Below, piece by piece: positions 17,545 to 27,300 of a stretch of 64,000 nucleotides of DNA (positions are counted from its first letter, which is position 1; every line of letters starts with the position of its first letter). Below the pieces are notes generated by a model. It was not told the origin of the DNA. It did not search any database and worked only from the letters and a program-made list of their open reading frames with translations. A program made the translations under genes and the position numbers. The stretch comes from Candidatus Poribacteria bacterium (GTDB taxonomy: Bacteria > Poribacteria > WGA-4E > WGA-3G): assembly GCA_022824265.1 (NCBI GenBank), contig JAJEAG010000005.1, positions 21,966 through 85,965 of the forward strand, in the 5' to 3' direction.

Positions 17545-18990
17545 ATGATATCGTTACCACAAGCCCCCGGAAGATTATGTGATGGGTTCTCACGTAGAGA
17601 ATTTCTCCGCGTGGGTGGCGCGGCGATGCTGGGCATTAGCCTTCCGCAAGTATTGTCACTCCAAGCCAAGGCAAGCACGACAGTTGACCCCGCGAAGCCT
17701 CTAAATGGTTGGGGCAAAGCCAATTCTGTCATTCTTCTTTTCTTGCAAGGTGGACCGAGTCACATTGATATCTGGGATCCAAAACCGGATGCACCGTCAA
17801 ACATACGTGGTGAATTTAATCCAATTCCGACAAATGTTCCGGGCATTCAGTTGTCAGAAACAATGCCGCGTTTGGCACAACAGATGGATAAAGCATGTCT
17901 TATCCGTTCAGTAAGTTATACACCTGCCGGACTATTCAATCACACTGCTGCGATGTATCAGATGGTTACTGGAGAAACACCGGACAAGGTTGCTCCTTCC
18001 GGACAACTTGATCCACCATCCCCTGCTGATCATCCTAACGCTGCAGCACATATCTCCAAGTTCAGACCGCCTGAAGAACCGATGTTAGCAGCCGTCCAAC
18101 TTCCGCGTCCAATGCAGGAGAGTGGTATTATCGGTAAAGGTGGAAATGCAGGATTCCTTGGTAGAGCTTATGACCCATATTTTCTATTCCAAGATCCTAA
18201 TACGGAAATTAACCTTGATGATTTGAAACTCAGACCGGAAGTGCCACCGAAGCGGTTGCAGCGTCGGAAGACACTCCTTGAAACAATTAACGCCAATATG
18301 CCAGAAATTGACAAAGTGGCAGATTCCTTTGCGCTGAACGAATACTATGAAAAAGCGTATAACCTCATCTTGTCTCAAAAGGCACGCAACGCGTTTGATT
18401 TATCTCAGGAAACTGATGAGATACGTGACAAATATGGTCGTCATACATTCGGTCAGAGTGCGTTACTTGCCCGTCGATTAGTCGAAGCAGGTACCCGTTT
18501 CGTACAGGTGAACTGGCCCTCCGTTGCTAACGGTAACCCAAATACTACGGCATGGGATACGCACGCAGCTAACTTCGGTCCACTGAAAAACCTCCACTGT
18601 CCAAAATTAGATAGTGCGGTTTCTTCACTGCTTGAAGATTTAGATCAGAAGGGCATGTTAGAGGAAACGCTTGTACTCGCAATAGGTGAATTTGGTCGTT
18701 CACCGCGGATGGGTATTAGCACATCTGGAAACGGAAACGCACCTGATGGACGTGACCATTGGCCCTACTGTTACACTGGTCTTATTGCAGGTGCTGGTGT
18801 TAAAGGTGGTCAGGTTTACGGTAAGTCTGATGCTACGGGTTCAACACCACTTGAAAAACCGGTACATCCGCGGGATATCCTCGCTACAATTTACCATACG
18901 CTTGGTATAGATCCGCATACTATCGTAATGAATCACTTAGATCAACCGCGTGAATTGGTAAAAGGTGAGGTAATTACTGGAATATTCTAG
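17545..18990 (+). CDS. DUF1501 protein with Tat signal
   Basis: This is a roughly 481-residue exported protein of the DUF1501 family, which is related to the alkaline phosphatase/sulfatase fold and almost always paired with DUF1549/DUF1553 genes, as here. The N-terminus holds a twin-arginine signal (FSRREFLRVGGAAMLG), implying export after folding, possibly with a cofactor. Family motifs include VILLFLQGGPSHIDIWDPK, LARRLVEAGTRFVQVNWPS, and LAIGEFGRSPRMG with GRDHWPYCYTG after it. ATG 17545 has GGAGG nine bases upstream. The track start is the preceding TTG. The substrate is unknown. Confidence 0.93.
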   Translation: MISLPQAPGRLCDGFSRREFLRVGGAAMLGISLPQVLSLQAKASTTVDPAKPLNGWGKANSVILLFLQGGPSHIDIWDPKPDAPSNIRGEFNPIPTNVPGIQLSETMPRLAQQMDKACLIRSVSYTPAGLFNHTAAMYQMVTGETPDKVAPSGQLDPPSPADHPNAAAHISKFRPPEEPMLAAVQLPRPMQESGIIGKGGNAGFLGRAYDPYFLFQDPNTEINLDDLKLRPEVPPKRLQRRKTLLETINANMPEIDKVADSFALNEYYEKAYNLILSQKARNAFDLSQETDEIRDKYGRHTFGQSALLARRLVEAGTRFVQVNWPSVANGNPNTTAWDTHAANFGPLKNLHCPKLDSAVSSLLEDLDQKGMLEETLVLAIGEFGRSPRMGISTSGNGNAPDGRDHWPYCYTGLIAGAGVKGGQVYGKSDATGSTPLEKPVHPRDILATIYHTLGIDPHTIVMNHLDQPRELVKGEVITGIF

Positions 18991-19006
18991 TTTTAACTCT
19001 ATTCTA

Positions 19007-19047
19007 AAACCTGCACTTGGAAAATAATTGATTTCAGGTGCAGGTTT
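19007..19047 (+). terminator. hairpin after the DUF1501 gene, possible terminator
   Basis: AAACCTGCACTTG (19007-19019) pairs with CAGGTGCAGGTTT (19035-19047) over 13 positions with one G-U pair and a 15-base loop. Only a short T-run follows (TTT within the arm, then CTAAT), so it is a weak intrinsic terminator at best. It closes the 15.0-19.0 kb unit. Confidence 0.5.
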
Positions 19048-19172
19048 CTAATATTTGAAATAGATTCAGTTGGTTACGTTAACCGTATAGTTTGCTTAAT
19101 TTAAAGAGTCTAATATTTGACAAGGTTTTACTTCTGTAGTATTAATTTACCTTTTGCTGAGGTAATGGAGAA

Positions 19173-21671
19173 ATGCCAAAAATTTTATTATATAAACATG
19201 AAGATATAGAAAACAAACACAATAGACCGTTTCTGATACCGATATTCATGATTCTCTCTCTAATTGTCAGCTTAGCACATGCTCAAGTTGCTCCGCAATT
19301 GACAGGTATATCCCCGCGCGCTGCACAACGTGGACAAACCATAGATGTAATGTTAGATGGAAAAAACATTAATGAAAGTGCAACGGTATGGTTCAATAAA
19401 GAAGGTATAAAAGCAGAAATTAAGCAAAAATCTCCTGTAGCAACGGTCCGTGTTACAGGTTCTGGAATATCAGCGAATATTCCAAACGATCCACGATTAG
19501 TTCTTTCTTTTCAAATTGCCCCTAACGCACCACTCGGTAACCACCAAATACGACTTATCACACCAAACGGTGTTTCCAATCCACAAAACTTTATTGTCGG
19601 TGACCTACCAGAGATTAAGGAACAGGAACCAAATACAACAATAGATAAAGCAAACATGCTTGAGTTGCCAGTTACTGTTAATGGCACGATATCCTCTATT
19701 GATGATGTGGATAGGTTTCGTTTTAAACTTAGAAAAGGCGCACGACTTATATGTGACATACACGCGCAACGAATCGGATCGCCATTAGATACCTACCTTG
19801 TGCTTTATGACCCAAATGGCACTGAGATATTGAAAAGTCAGGATGGAAATGGATTAGATTCATTTATTGATTATACAACACAAATGGAAGGTGAATATAC
19901 GCTTTATCTACGTGATGTCCGCTATCAAGGTGGAGGAAATTATTTATACAGACTTAACATAGGCGAGTTACCTTACCTTCAAAGTGTTTTTCCTCTCGGT
20001 GGGAAACGTGGTGCTGCGAACAATGTTAATGTTGCTGGGGCAAATTTAGGTTCAGTCAATGCCATACAACTGGATATTTCTCCGGACGCATCACTTGGAA
20101 TTCAGGAACTGCGAGTCAGCACACCAAACGGTTTAGAGACAAACCCATATCCATTTGCAATTGGAGAATTCAACGAGACGAATGAAACAGAACCGAATGA
20201 CGTTTTAGCACAAGAAAACAAAATCGGCACACCGATAACAGTGAACGGTAGAATAGAGAAAACTGGTGATGTAGATAGGTTCTCTATCAAGGTAGAAAAA
20301 GGAACGAATTTAGTATTTGATGTACAAGCACGACAGTTTCGTTCACAACTGGATCCAGTGTTAACCATTTATTCTCATAAAAAGGGTGAAGCTGAAGGTA
20401 GCGTTGAAGAACAGGTCTTAAGAGTGAATGATGATGCAAGTGGTACCGATGCAAGGATAGGGTTTGCATTTCCTGAAGCAGGTGATTACGGTATTTCCGT
20501 GCGTGACCTTAACAGTGCAGGTGGTGCGGATTTTCCATACAGACTTACCATCAGACCTTTGAATCAAGGTTTTCGTCTTAATGTTAATGCGGATAACCCA
20601 CGTATAAGTCGTGGTGGTACTTTTACAATGACTGCCTCTGTTGCTCGATTAGATGGGTTTAATGGTGCCCTTCGCTTCTACTCTCCTGACCTACCAAAAG
20701 GATTTGTGGTAAGTTCAACAATCCTTTATCCAAGTCAAAATCAAGCATTATTAACGATAACTGCTCCCACTGATGCACCTCTTGGACTCCATCCTTTCTC
20801 TATTGTTGGGGTCAGTGCAGTCGGAGGTAATCGTATAGAAGAAACTGCCTCACCGAAGGAAATACTCTTGACAGTGATGGAAGCCCCTCCGTTTACACTA
20901 ACATTTGCTGATGTAGGTGTTAATGTAGTTCACAATAAAGCCACAAACTTCCATGTTATTGCGGATCGGAGAGTGGACTTTAATGGTCCCATTGCTCTTA
21001 CTGTTCAGGGAGTTCCAGCGCGTATTACAGGTGGAAAAGCCACTATTGCTGCTGGACAAAATAGTGCGGTTATATCACTTAGAGCGGGAACCGTTGAAAG
21101 ACGAGAACAGTTTTCTGTTGTTCCTACACCGGGTACAAGTTATATCTCTGTTAGTGGTTCTGCAACCGTAAATCGAGAAAACTATATCGAATCATCTCCT
21201 GTTATCCCTCTGACAGTTGTTGAAGCACCATTTATCGTTACGATAGAACCGCTGCGGTTTAGTATTGTTTTTCCAAAACCAGCAAATGAAACTGAACCTG
21301 CGGAAGCTGCAGGTGAAGGTGAAACTGTTGCAGTCTCAAATCCAAGTCCAGCGGAGAATACACAGACAGAACAGACAGAAACAGAGGAAAAAGTTGAACC
21401 GTTAACCAAAACTGCAAAACTGACCATGAGCATTGTTCGGAGAGGAAGTTTTACTGACATCGTTACCATTACGCCTATTACAGTACCAGAAGGCATCTCC
21501 ATACCGGAAGCAACGATACCTATCAATGAAAACGATGTAGAGGTAGATCTTAAAGCAATCAGTTCTCTTGAACCCAAGACTTATCAGGTTAAATTTAGAG
21601 CAACCGCAGTAATTAACGGTAAGACATTTCAACAGGATAGTCCTGTTATCAATGTGAAGATTATTAGATAA
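19173..21671 (+). CDS. secreted PPC-repeat (pre-peptidase C-terminal domain) protein
   Basis: This is an 832-residue exported protein with a signal peptide ending LAHAQ. Residues about 35-145 form an IPT-like domain (LTGISPRAAQRGQTIDVML). Two PPC-type domains follow, each opening with the EPN motif (EQEPNTTIDKANML; ETEPNDVLAQENKIG) and continuing with DVDRFRFKLRKGARL or DVDRFSIKVEKGTNL. The C-terminal 350 residues are beta-rich Ig-like repeats with an acidic, Glu/Thr-rich linker around 690-740. Such proteins accompany DUF1549/DUF1553 and DUF1501 genes in planctomycetes and are thought to bind carbohydrate or the cell surface, without proof. A terminator follows. Confidence 0.87.
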   Translation: MPKILLYKHEDIENKHNRPFLIPIFMILSLIVSLAHAQVAPQLTGISPRAAQRGQTIDVMLDGKNINESATVWFNKEGIKAEIKQKSPVATVRVTGSGISANIPNDPRLVLSFQIAPNAPLGNHQIRLITPNGVSNPQNFIVGDLPEIKEQEPNTTIDKANMLELPVTVNGTISSIDDVDRFRFKLRKGARLICDIHAQRIGSPLDTYLVLYDPNGTEILKSQDGNGLDSFIDYTTQMEGEYTLYLRDVRYQGGGNYLYRLNIGELPYLQSVFPLGGKRGAANNVNVAGANLGSVNAIQLDISPDASLGIQELRVSTPNGLETNPYPFAIGEFNETNETEPNDVLAQENKIGTPITVNGRIEKTGDVDRFSIKVEKGTNLVFDVQARQFRSQLDPVLTIYSHKKGEAEGSVEEQVLRVNDDASGTDARIGFAFPEAGDYGISVRDLNSAGGADFPYRLTIRPLNQGFRLNVNADNPRISRGGTFTMTASVARLDGFNGALRFYSPDLPKGFVVSSTILYPSQNQALLTITAPTDAPLGLHPFSIVGVSAVGGNRIEETASPKEILLTVMEAPPFTLTFADVGVNVVHNKATNFHVIADRRVDFNGPIALTVQGVPARITGGKATIAAGQNSAVISLRAGTVERREQFSVVPTPGTSYISVSGSATVNRENYIESSPVIPLTVVEAPFIVTIEPLRFSIVFPKPANETEPAEAAGEGETVAVSNPSPAENTQTEQTETEEKVEPLTKTAKLTMSIVRRGSFTDIVTITPITVPEGISIPEATIPINENDVEVDLKAISSLEPKTYQVKFRATAVINGKTFQQDSPVINVKIIR

Positions 21672-21713
21672 ACAACACAAGTATTTTGCAGTTGTTAATT
21701 ACGTTAAATATAG

Positions 21714-21739
21714 GGCGGGTTGGTGCCCGTCCCTTTTTC
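21714..21739 (+). terminator. intrinsic terminator after the PPC-repeat gene
   Basis: GGGCGGG (21714-21720) pairs with CCCGTCC (21727-21733) through seven pairs including one G-U, with loop TTGGTG, followed by C and then TTTTT. This is a standard Rho-independent terminator. The stem sequence matches the hairpin at 2081-2104. Confidence 0.75.
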
Positions 21740-21848
21740 TGTACAGCATGACGATGTAAAATGACTTGTCTGTCTTTTTTGTTGTTTCTCCAAAAGTATG
21801 TGAAGATAAGTTTCTGTCAATTACACCAATATTTTACCGGTGAAAATT

Positions 21849-21862
21849 CACGGATATCCGTG
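21849..21862. repeat. palindrome CACGGATATCCGTG, copy 1
   Basis: This is a 14-bp perfect palindrome (16 bp with the flanking T/A) upstream of the Rieske gene. The identical 14 bases recur at 27891-27904, just after the last cytochrome gene of the same block. It could be an operator or a dispersed palindromic repeat. Confidence 0.7.
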
Positions 21863-21914
21863 ATAAAGCAATTTTAAAACAGTCAATATTCATGCAAAGA
21901 AACTTATTCTGTGA

Positions 21915-21920
21915 TATACT
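21915..21920 (+). promoter_or_regulatory. candidate extended -10 box of the Rieske operon
   Basis: TGATATACT contains TATACT with a TGn extension, placed about 45 bases before the Rieske start. No good -35 box was found at 17 bases. The call rests on position and the extended -10 only. Confidence 0.3.
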
Positions 21921-21964
21921 TTTACAAAATCAACTATGTGATTCGTAAATAGGGAGTATTAGCG

Positions 21965-22450
21965 TTGTCTCGACGTAAGTTTTTCTCATTCCTCGGTTGG
22001 GGAAGTTTCACAGGTGCACTCGGATTATGTTTCGGACCAGGATTAGTCCGGTATCTATATCCGCGTGTTCTATATGAACCGTCATCTGTCTTTAAAGCAG
22101 GTTTCCCGGCAGAATATCCTGCGGGAAGTGTAAGTGAAAAATATAAGAAAGAACCTTTTGGTGTTTGGATAGTTCGGCGTGAAGATGGAGAATTTTACGC
22201 ACTTCTAACAACCTGTACACACTTAGGGTGTACCCCGCGTTGGCTTTCCTCAGAGAACAAATTCAAATGTCCATGCCATGGCAGTGGATTTGACCGTGAC
22301 GGTATCAATTATGAAGGTCCTGCACCACGTCCTCTTGAGCGAGTGAAGATAACTTTAGCAGAGGATGGTCAACTACAAATTGATAAGTCCGTAAAGTTTT
22401 TGGGTGAAAAAGGTCAATGGGGTGACGTTGGGGCATCATTAAAAGTCTAA
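21965..22450 (+). CDS. Rieske iron-sulfur protein of a cytochrome bc-type complex
   Basis: This is the Rieske 2Fe-2S subunit that takes electrons from quinol at the Qo site of the b subunit. The N-terminus (SRRKFFSFLGWGS) combines a twin-arginine motif with a hydrophobic anchor, as usual for Tat-exported Rieske proteins. Both cluster loops are intact: CTHLGC, and CPCHGSGF about 20 residues later, supplying two Cys and two His plus the disulfide cysteines. Its 161 residues are normal. It starts with TTG 21965, with GGGAG eight bases upstream. The cytochrome b and subunit IV genes follow on the same strand, making a b6f-like split arrangement. Confidence 0.96.
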   Translation: MSRRKFFSFLGWGSFTGALGLCFGPGLVRYLYPRVLYEPSSVFKAGFPAEYPAGSVSEKYKKEPFGVWIVRREDGEFYALLTTCTHLGCTPRWLSSENKFKCPCHGSGFDRDGINYEGPAPRPLERVKITLAEDGQLQIDKSVKFLGEKGQWGDVGASLKV

Positions 22451-22512
22451 CATAAGGGGGAACATTGCGTCTGAACGTATGTCATGCATCATCAGACTGA
22501 AAAAGGATAATA

Positions 22513-23286
22513 ATGAACGAAGAACGTAAAGGATTAATAGACAAGATTACAAATTCCGATATTTGGAAATCAATTTTTCGACATGGATACGAAAAAACAG
22601 GTCGTCGTTACACTTTGCAAGTTCTGCAAAACGTATGGCTGCATTTACACCCGCCTCGAATTTCTCGTCACGCATTAAACTTCCGTTTCACATGGTGTAT
22701 GGGTGGTATCACCTTCCTAATGTTTCTTGTAACAGCGGTCACAGGTGTACTTCTCATGTTCTACTATAGACCTGTTGCCGAATACGCTTTCCGTGATGTC
22801 CAGGCACTTGAATTTGACATACCATTCGGTATGCTACTACGCAACATGCATCGTTGGGCTGCACACGGTATGGTCATTTCTGTGATGCTCCATATGTTCA
22901 GGGTTTTTTTGACTGGGTCATATAAAAAACCCCGTGAATTCAACTGGGCTGTTGGAGTAATACTGTTGCTCATCACATTTTTTCTGAGTTTCACTGGCTA
23001 TCTGCTTCCGTGGGACCAACTTGCATATTGGGCAGTTACAGTTGGAACGAATATGGCACGTGCTACACCAGTTTTAGGACATGAAGGACCTTTCGCACCC
23101 GCTGATATAATTACACAATCAAACGATGTTCGATTTGCATTACTCGGTGGTACAATAGTTGGACCCTCAACACTTTTAAGGTTTTATATATTGCATTGTA
23201 TTGCTGTACCGTTGGTTGCAAGTCTGTTGATGGCACTGCATTTTTGGCGTGTCCGTAAAGATGGTGGAATTTCCGGACCTCTATAA
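22513..23286 (+). CDS. cytochrome b N-terminal half (b6-type)
   Basis: This is the diheme membrane subunit of the Rieske/cytochrome b complex. Its 257 residues cover only the four-helix N-terminal half, as in cytochrome b6. The paired heme-ligating histidines are visible in MHRWAAHGMVISVMLHMFRV and in LHCIAVPLVASLLMALHFWR. The Qo-site helix region contains SFTGYLLPWDQLAYWAVTVG. It begins with an amphipathic segment ahead of the first membrane helix (WCMGGITFLMFLVTAVTGVL). It lies 62 bases after the Rieske gene, and the C-terminal half is encoded separately downstream. Confidence 0.96.
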   Translation: MNEERKGLIDKITNSDIWKSIFRHGYEKTGRRYTLQVLQNVWLHLHPPRISRHALNFRFTWCMGGITFLMFLVTAVTGVLLMFYYRPVAEYAFRDVQALEFDIPFGMLLRNMHRWAAHGMVISVMLHMFRVFLTGSYKKPREFNWAVGVILLLITFFLSFTGYLLPWDQLAYWAVTVGTNMARATPVLGHEGPFAPADIITQSNDVRFALLGGTIVGPSTLLRFYILHCIAVPLVASLLMALHFWRVRKDGGISGPL

Positions 23287-23399
23287 ACCTCTATTCTATG
23301 TGAATGGATATATCAGTCTTGAGTATACAAACATCTCACATGTCAAAAGTTATTGACGATGATTGTTGTTTCACTTTCTGAAGGAGATTGGATTAAGAT

Positions 23400-24266
23400 A
23401 TGGACAATTTTCTACTGCTGATAACGAAACCCGATAATGTTCCTATATTGGCTATGCTCTTTTTGATACCATTTTTTATCTGGTTAGCTTATAAGCAGGC
23501 GCGCCAAACAGACCTGACAGGTGTTCCATCGGATGCTGCGTTAAACGACAAGGTCTACGTTTGGCCATATCTTTGTCGGAATGAGTTTATATGTGCAATA
23601 ATCATTATGTTGATTCTGGGTGTTTGGTCAATTATGATTGACGCGCCACTTGAGGAGATGAGTGATCCCGCCAAAACACCGAATCCATCCAAGGCTCCTT
23701 GGTATTTCCTTGCACTTCAAGAGATGTTAGTATATTTTGATCCGTGGATTGCAGGTGTCGTATTACCCGGTCTCATAATCGTTGGTCTAATTGCTATTCC
23801 ATACATTGACATCAATCCAAAAGGAAAAGGGTACTATACAATCAAGGAACGACCTTTCGCACTTGCTGTATTTAGTTTCGGATTTATCGTTCTGTGGATT
23901 GTCTTGATGATTGTTGGTACATTCCTAAGAGGACCTGGATGGAACATATTTATGCCATGGGAGTACTGGGATCCGCATAAGCTTGTACCGCTAACAAATG
24001 TGAACTTGTCGTATCTATTTGGAATTCGCGACGATATGACTGCGAATTTCTTTGGATTTGCTGTTGTCGCGGGCTATTTTGCACTCGGTCCAATTTTCTA
24101 TTTTTGGAAACTTAAAAGTAGCAAATTCCTGCAAGAACTTGGACTTGTTCGTTATGTAATCGTCTCGTCATTATTTTTGTGTATGATGGCATTGCCAATT
24201 AAAATGATCTTGCGTTTGGCAATGAATGTGAAATATGTTTGGGTTTCACCTTGGTTCAATATCTAA
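23400..24266 (+). CDS. cytochrome b C-terminal half (subunit IV-like)
   Basis: This 288-residue protein is the separate C-terminal half of the cytochrome b complex, matching subunit IV plus extra helices. The Qo-site segment reads KAPWYFLALQEMLVYFDPW. In most bc and b6f complexes this place holds PEWY, whose glutamate helps take up the quinol proton. Here the glutamate is replaced (APWY). About seven hydrophobic helices are visible, more than the three of plant subunit IV. Start ATG 23400 lies shortly after AGGAG (about 16 bases) and may use a weaker site closer by. The octaheme cytochrome gene follows. Confidence 0.92.
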   Translation: MDNFLLLITKPDNVPILAMLFLIPFFIWLAYKQARQTDLTGVPSDAALNDKVYVWPYLCRNEFICAIIIMLILGVWSIMIDAPLEEMSDPAKTPNPSKAPWYFLALQEMLVYFDPWIAGVVLPGLIIVGLIAIPYIDINPKGKGYYTIKERPFALAVFSFGFIVLWIVLMIVGTFLRGPGWNIFMPWEYWDPHKLVPLTNVNLSYLFGIRDDMTANFFGFAVVAGYFALGPIFYFWKLKSSKFLQELGLVRYVIVSSLFLCMMALPIKMILRLAMNVKYVWVSPWFNI

Positions 24267-24351
24267 TTCCTACGACTTATGGTTAGACAATAGCAAGTCT
24301 GTTCTCAATGTGCTCTTATAAAATTTGATTGACTTGGAGGTAATACATTTC

Positions 24352-27300
24352 GTGAGCAGCAAAAAAGAGATTCCTGCTGAAAATAAATCATATTCTGCTT
24401 TGTTCTTTATTCTCTCTGCTTTGTTGGGTTTAGTGACTATATGGGGCTTCTGGGATGAAATGATTACACGTCGTCCATGGAAAGAAATCCAACAAGAGTT
24501 TTACCAATATGAATATGAAAAGACAAAGGTAGAATTAGAACATGCAAAGAATTACTTACCTGAAAAACCCTCCGAACCTCAGGTTGATGAAAAAGAGTTG
24601 AAAAGTTTGGAGAAAAACGTTGCAACCAAAAAAGTAACGTTAGATGAAGCAATGCAAGAACGGAAGTTTGAGCAGAGTAAATCCGATGCAATCAACTATA
24701 AATATCAACATAGTTTACACGAAGCACATGGAACTCAAACTGATACAGTCGAAAAGTGGAAAGAGAAATTAGACGAGTATGAAAAGCGAATTGAAGGGGA
24801 ATTAACCGCTGCTGTGATAACAGCACAGAACGAATATGCTGATGCCAACAAGACACTTGCTGATTTTTATCAAACCAGTGGTGACCCGGCGAATGCACTT
24901 TCTACCTACCTAATCGCACAAAAATATAAACCGACAGATACTATTATTTCAGATGCAATTAAAACTGCTCAAGATTCACTTGCTTCGCTTGATGCCAATA
25001 AGGCTCAATATGAAGCAGTCGCACGTCTTGAAGAGAAGTTAGCAGACGTTGGCGGAATAAAGCGTACTTTCCTCGGTAGTCTCCTTGAAAACCCATTTAG
25101 AGAAACTCGAACTATTGTACAGTATTATCTTGAAGAATTTGATTATACTGCGGATCGATGTGCAACATGTCATTTCTCGGTTGACAGAAGTGGTTATGAT
25201 CTCGAAGCCGATGAGATATTTGAAGTAGAAGGTGATGGTGAAAACCTTGTCAAATATCAACTCAAACATCCGAAAGTAAAACCCGGTAGTGAAACAATTC
25301 TAATTGATGGTTTTGATGCAGAAACTGATGAATATGAATTGTCTGAAGATGGACTATTAACTTTTACAGATCCTGATGTGTTTGGAGAGGTAGAAATATC
25401 TTATGAAACTGGTTACCGCTCAGTCCTTCAAACACATCCAGAACGTGATGTTCTACTTGGGAAACACCCAGTTGAAAGATTCGGTTGTACGCCGTGCCAC
25501 GGTGGACAAGGACACGGTTTGACAGCAAAATCTGCACACGCGCTAACACACTCCGAATACTGGTTGACACCTGTCCTGGGTTTAGATGAACACACAGGCA
25601 GAAAATCGGATGAATTAAAAGGATATATGGAATCCAATTGTAGACGTTGTCACGATGGAGTGATGCAGTTGGACCACGGTTTTATACCTGATACAGACAT
25701 TCCCGAAGACTATGCCCAAAATCTTACCAAAGGAATGGAGTTATTCGAAAACCTTGGATGTCATGGATGCCATGCAGTAGAAGGATATAGTGCACTGGAG
25801 AAAATAGATAAGGTCGGTCCGTCTCTGGCTAAGATTGGAAGTAAAGTTAAAGATATAACTTGGCTTGAAAGTTGGATAAAAAAACCTGAAGCGTTTCTCC
25901 CAGACACAACTATGCCAAACTTCTTCCCAGTTGAAGGAATGACACAACTTGTTTACTTCAAAAATGGAGGAACACGTACTGGTGTTGTCTCTGAGACAAA
26001 CACAGAATACAAGATCAAGGCAGACGATGGAACTGAATACCTTTATGCCAAAGATGATGTTATACGCGTTGTTGACGAGGTAAAGTCTATTTCCGCGTAC
26101 CTTATGCAGATGAACGATCAATCCTTGGATGAATCGCAAGTAACATATTCACAATCTGAAAGTGCAATTAAAGCAGGTGAAGAAACAGTAAAAACAGTAG
26201 GATGTCTTTCGTGTCATACCGTTGACGGTATGGGTAGTGATTTTGCCCCTGCCTTGGATAGTGTCGGTACAAAAGTCAAACCAACTTATTTGCGACAATG
26301 GATAGAAAATCCAAGATCGTATGACCCAGAAACGGCTATGCCCAGTTTACGATTAAGCAATCAGGAACTTGACAATGTAGTTGCTTATTTGATGGATCTA
26401 CAGAAGCCAACTCCTTCTCCTTTGTCAGATTCAATCGGTGAAGCCGACGTAGACGAAGGTAAAAAACTTGTAAGAACTTACGGTTGTTTCGGTTGCCACG
26501 AAATACCGAGTTTCGAGAATGAATCCAAAGTAGGAGCAGATCTTGGTGAATTCGGTGCCAAATTGGCAGATGAACTTGATTTTGGTGACACTGTTGATAT
26601 AGACCATAGTTGGCATGGATGGACAATTGGCAAGATTACGGATCCACGACGTTTCCAAACACGCCGCATTGTTTCCCGTATGCCTGTGTTCCCGATTGAT
26701 CATGAGGAAGCGAAGTCTATCGCTGTGTTATTGAAGAGTTTCCAACCCCAACCATACCCACTTAATTATATCTACGATCATGCAGTTGAGTCTCATCGTG
26801 TAGAGAGAAAAAACCAAATTGATGCTGGTAGACGTGTAGTCCAAAAATATAATTGTAACGGATGCCACGTAATTGAAGGTGTAGGTGGAGATTATAGCAA
26901 TGTGATAACAGCACATGAAGGTTTAGATCCTATTACGACAAAGCAATTATCACCACCACCCCTACAAGCAGAAGGTGCAAGAGTTTATCCAGATTGGTTG
27001 TTCGATTTTCTCAAAGCACCATCCGATATTCGGTATGGACTAAAGGTACGTATGCCCACATTTGATATGTCGGATGAGGAAGCAACGACACTTGTCAAGT
27101 ACTTCTCTGCATTAGACAACGAACCCTTCCCTTATGAGACCATAGAAACACCGATGTCTACTCAGGCTGAAATTAGGGTAGGGAAACAGATCTTTGACGA
27201 ACTAAAATGTGACTCATGCCATCCTTCGCAAGGTGAAGTAATTCCCGCAGGTAGTGATAAAGCGGGAAGACCTGACTTATCCTTAGCGAAGCAGCGACTT

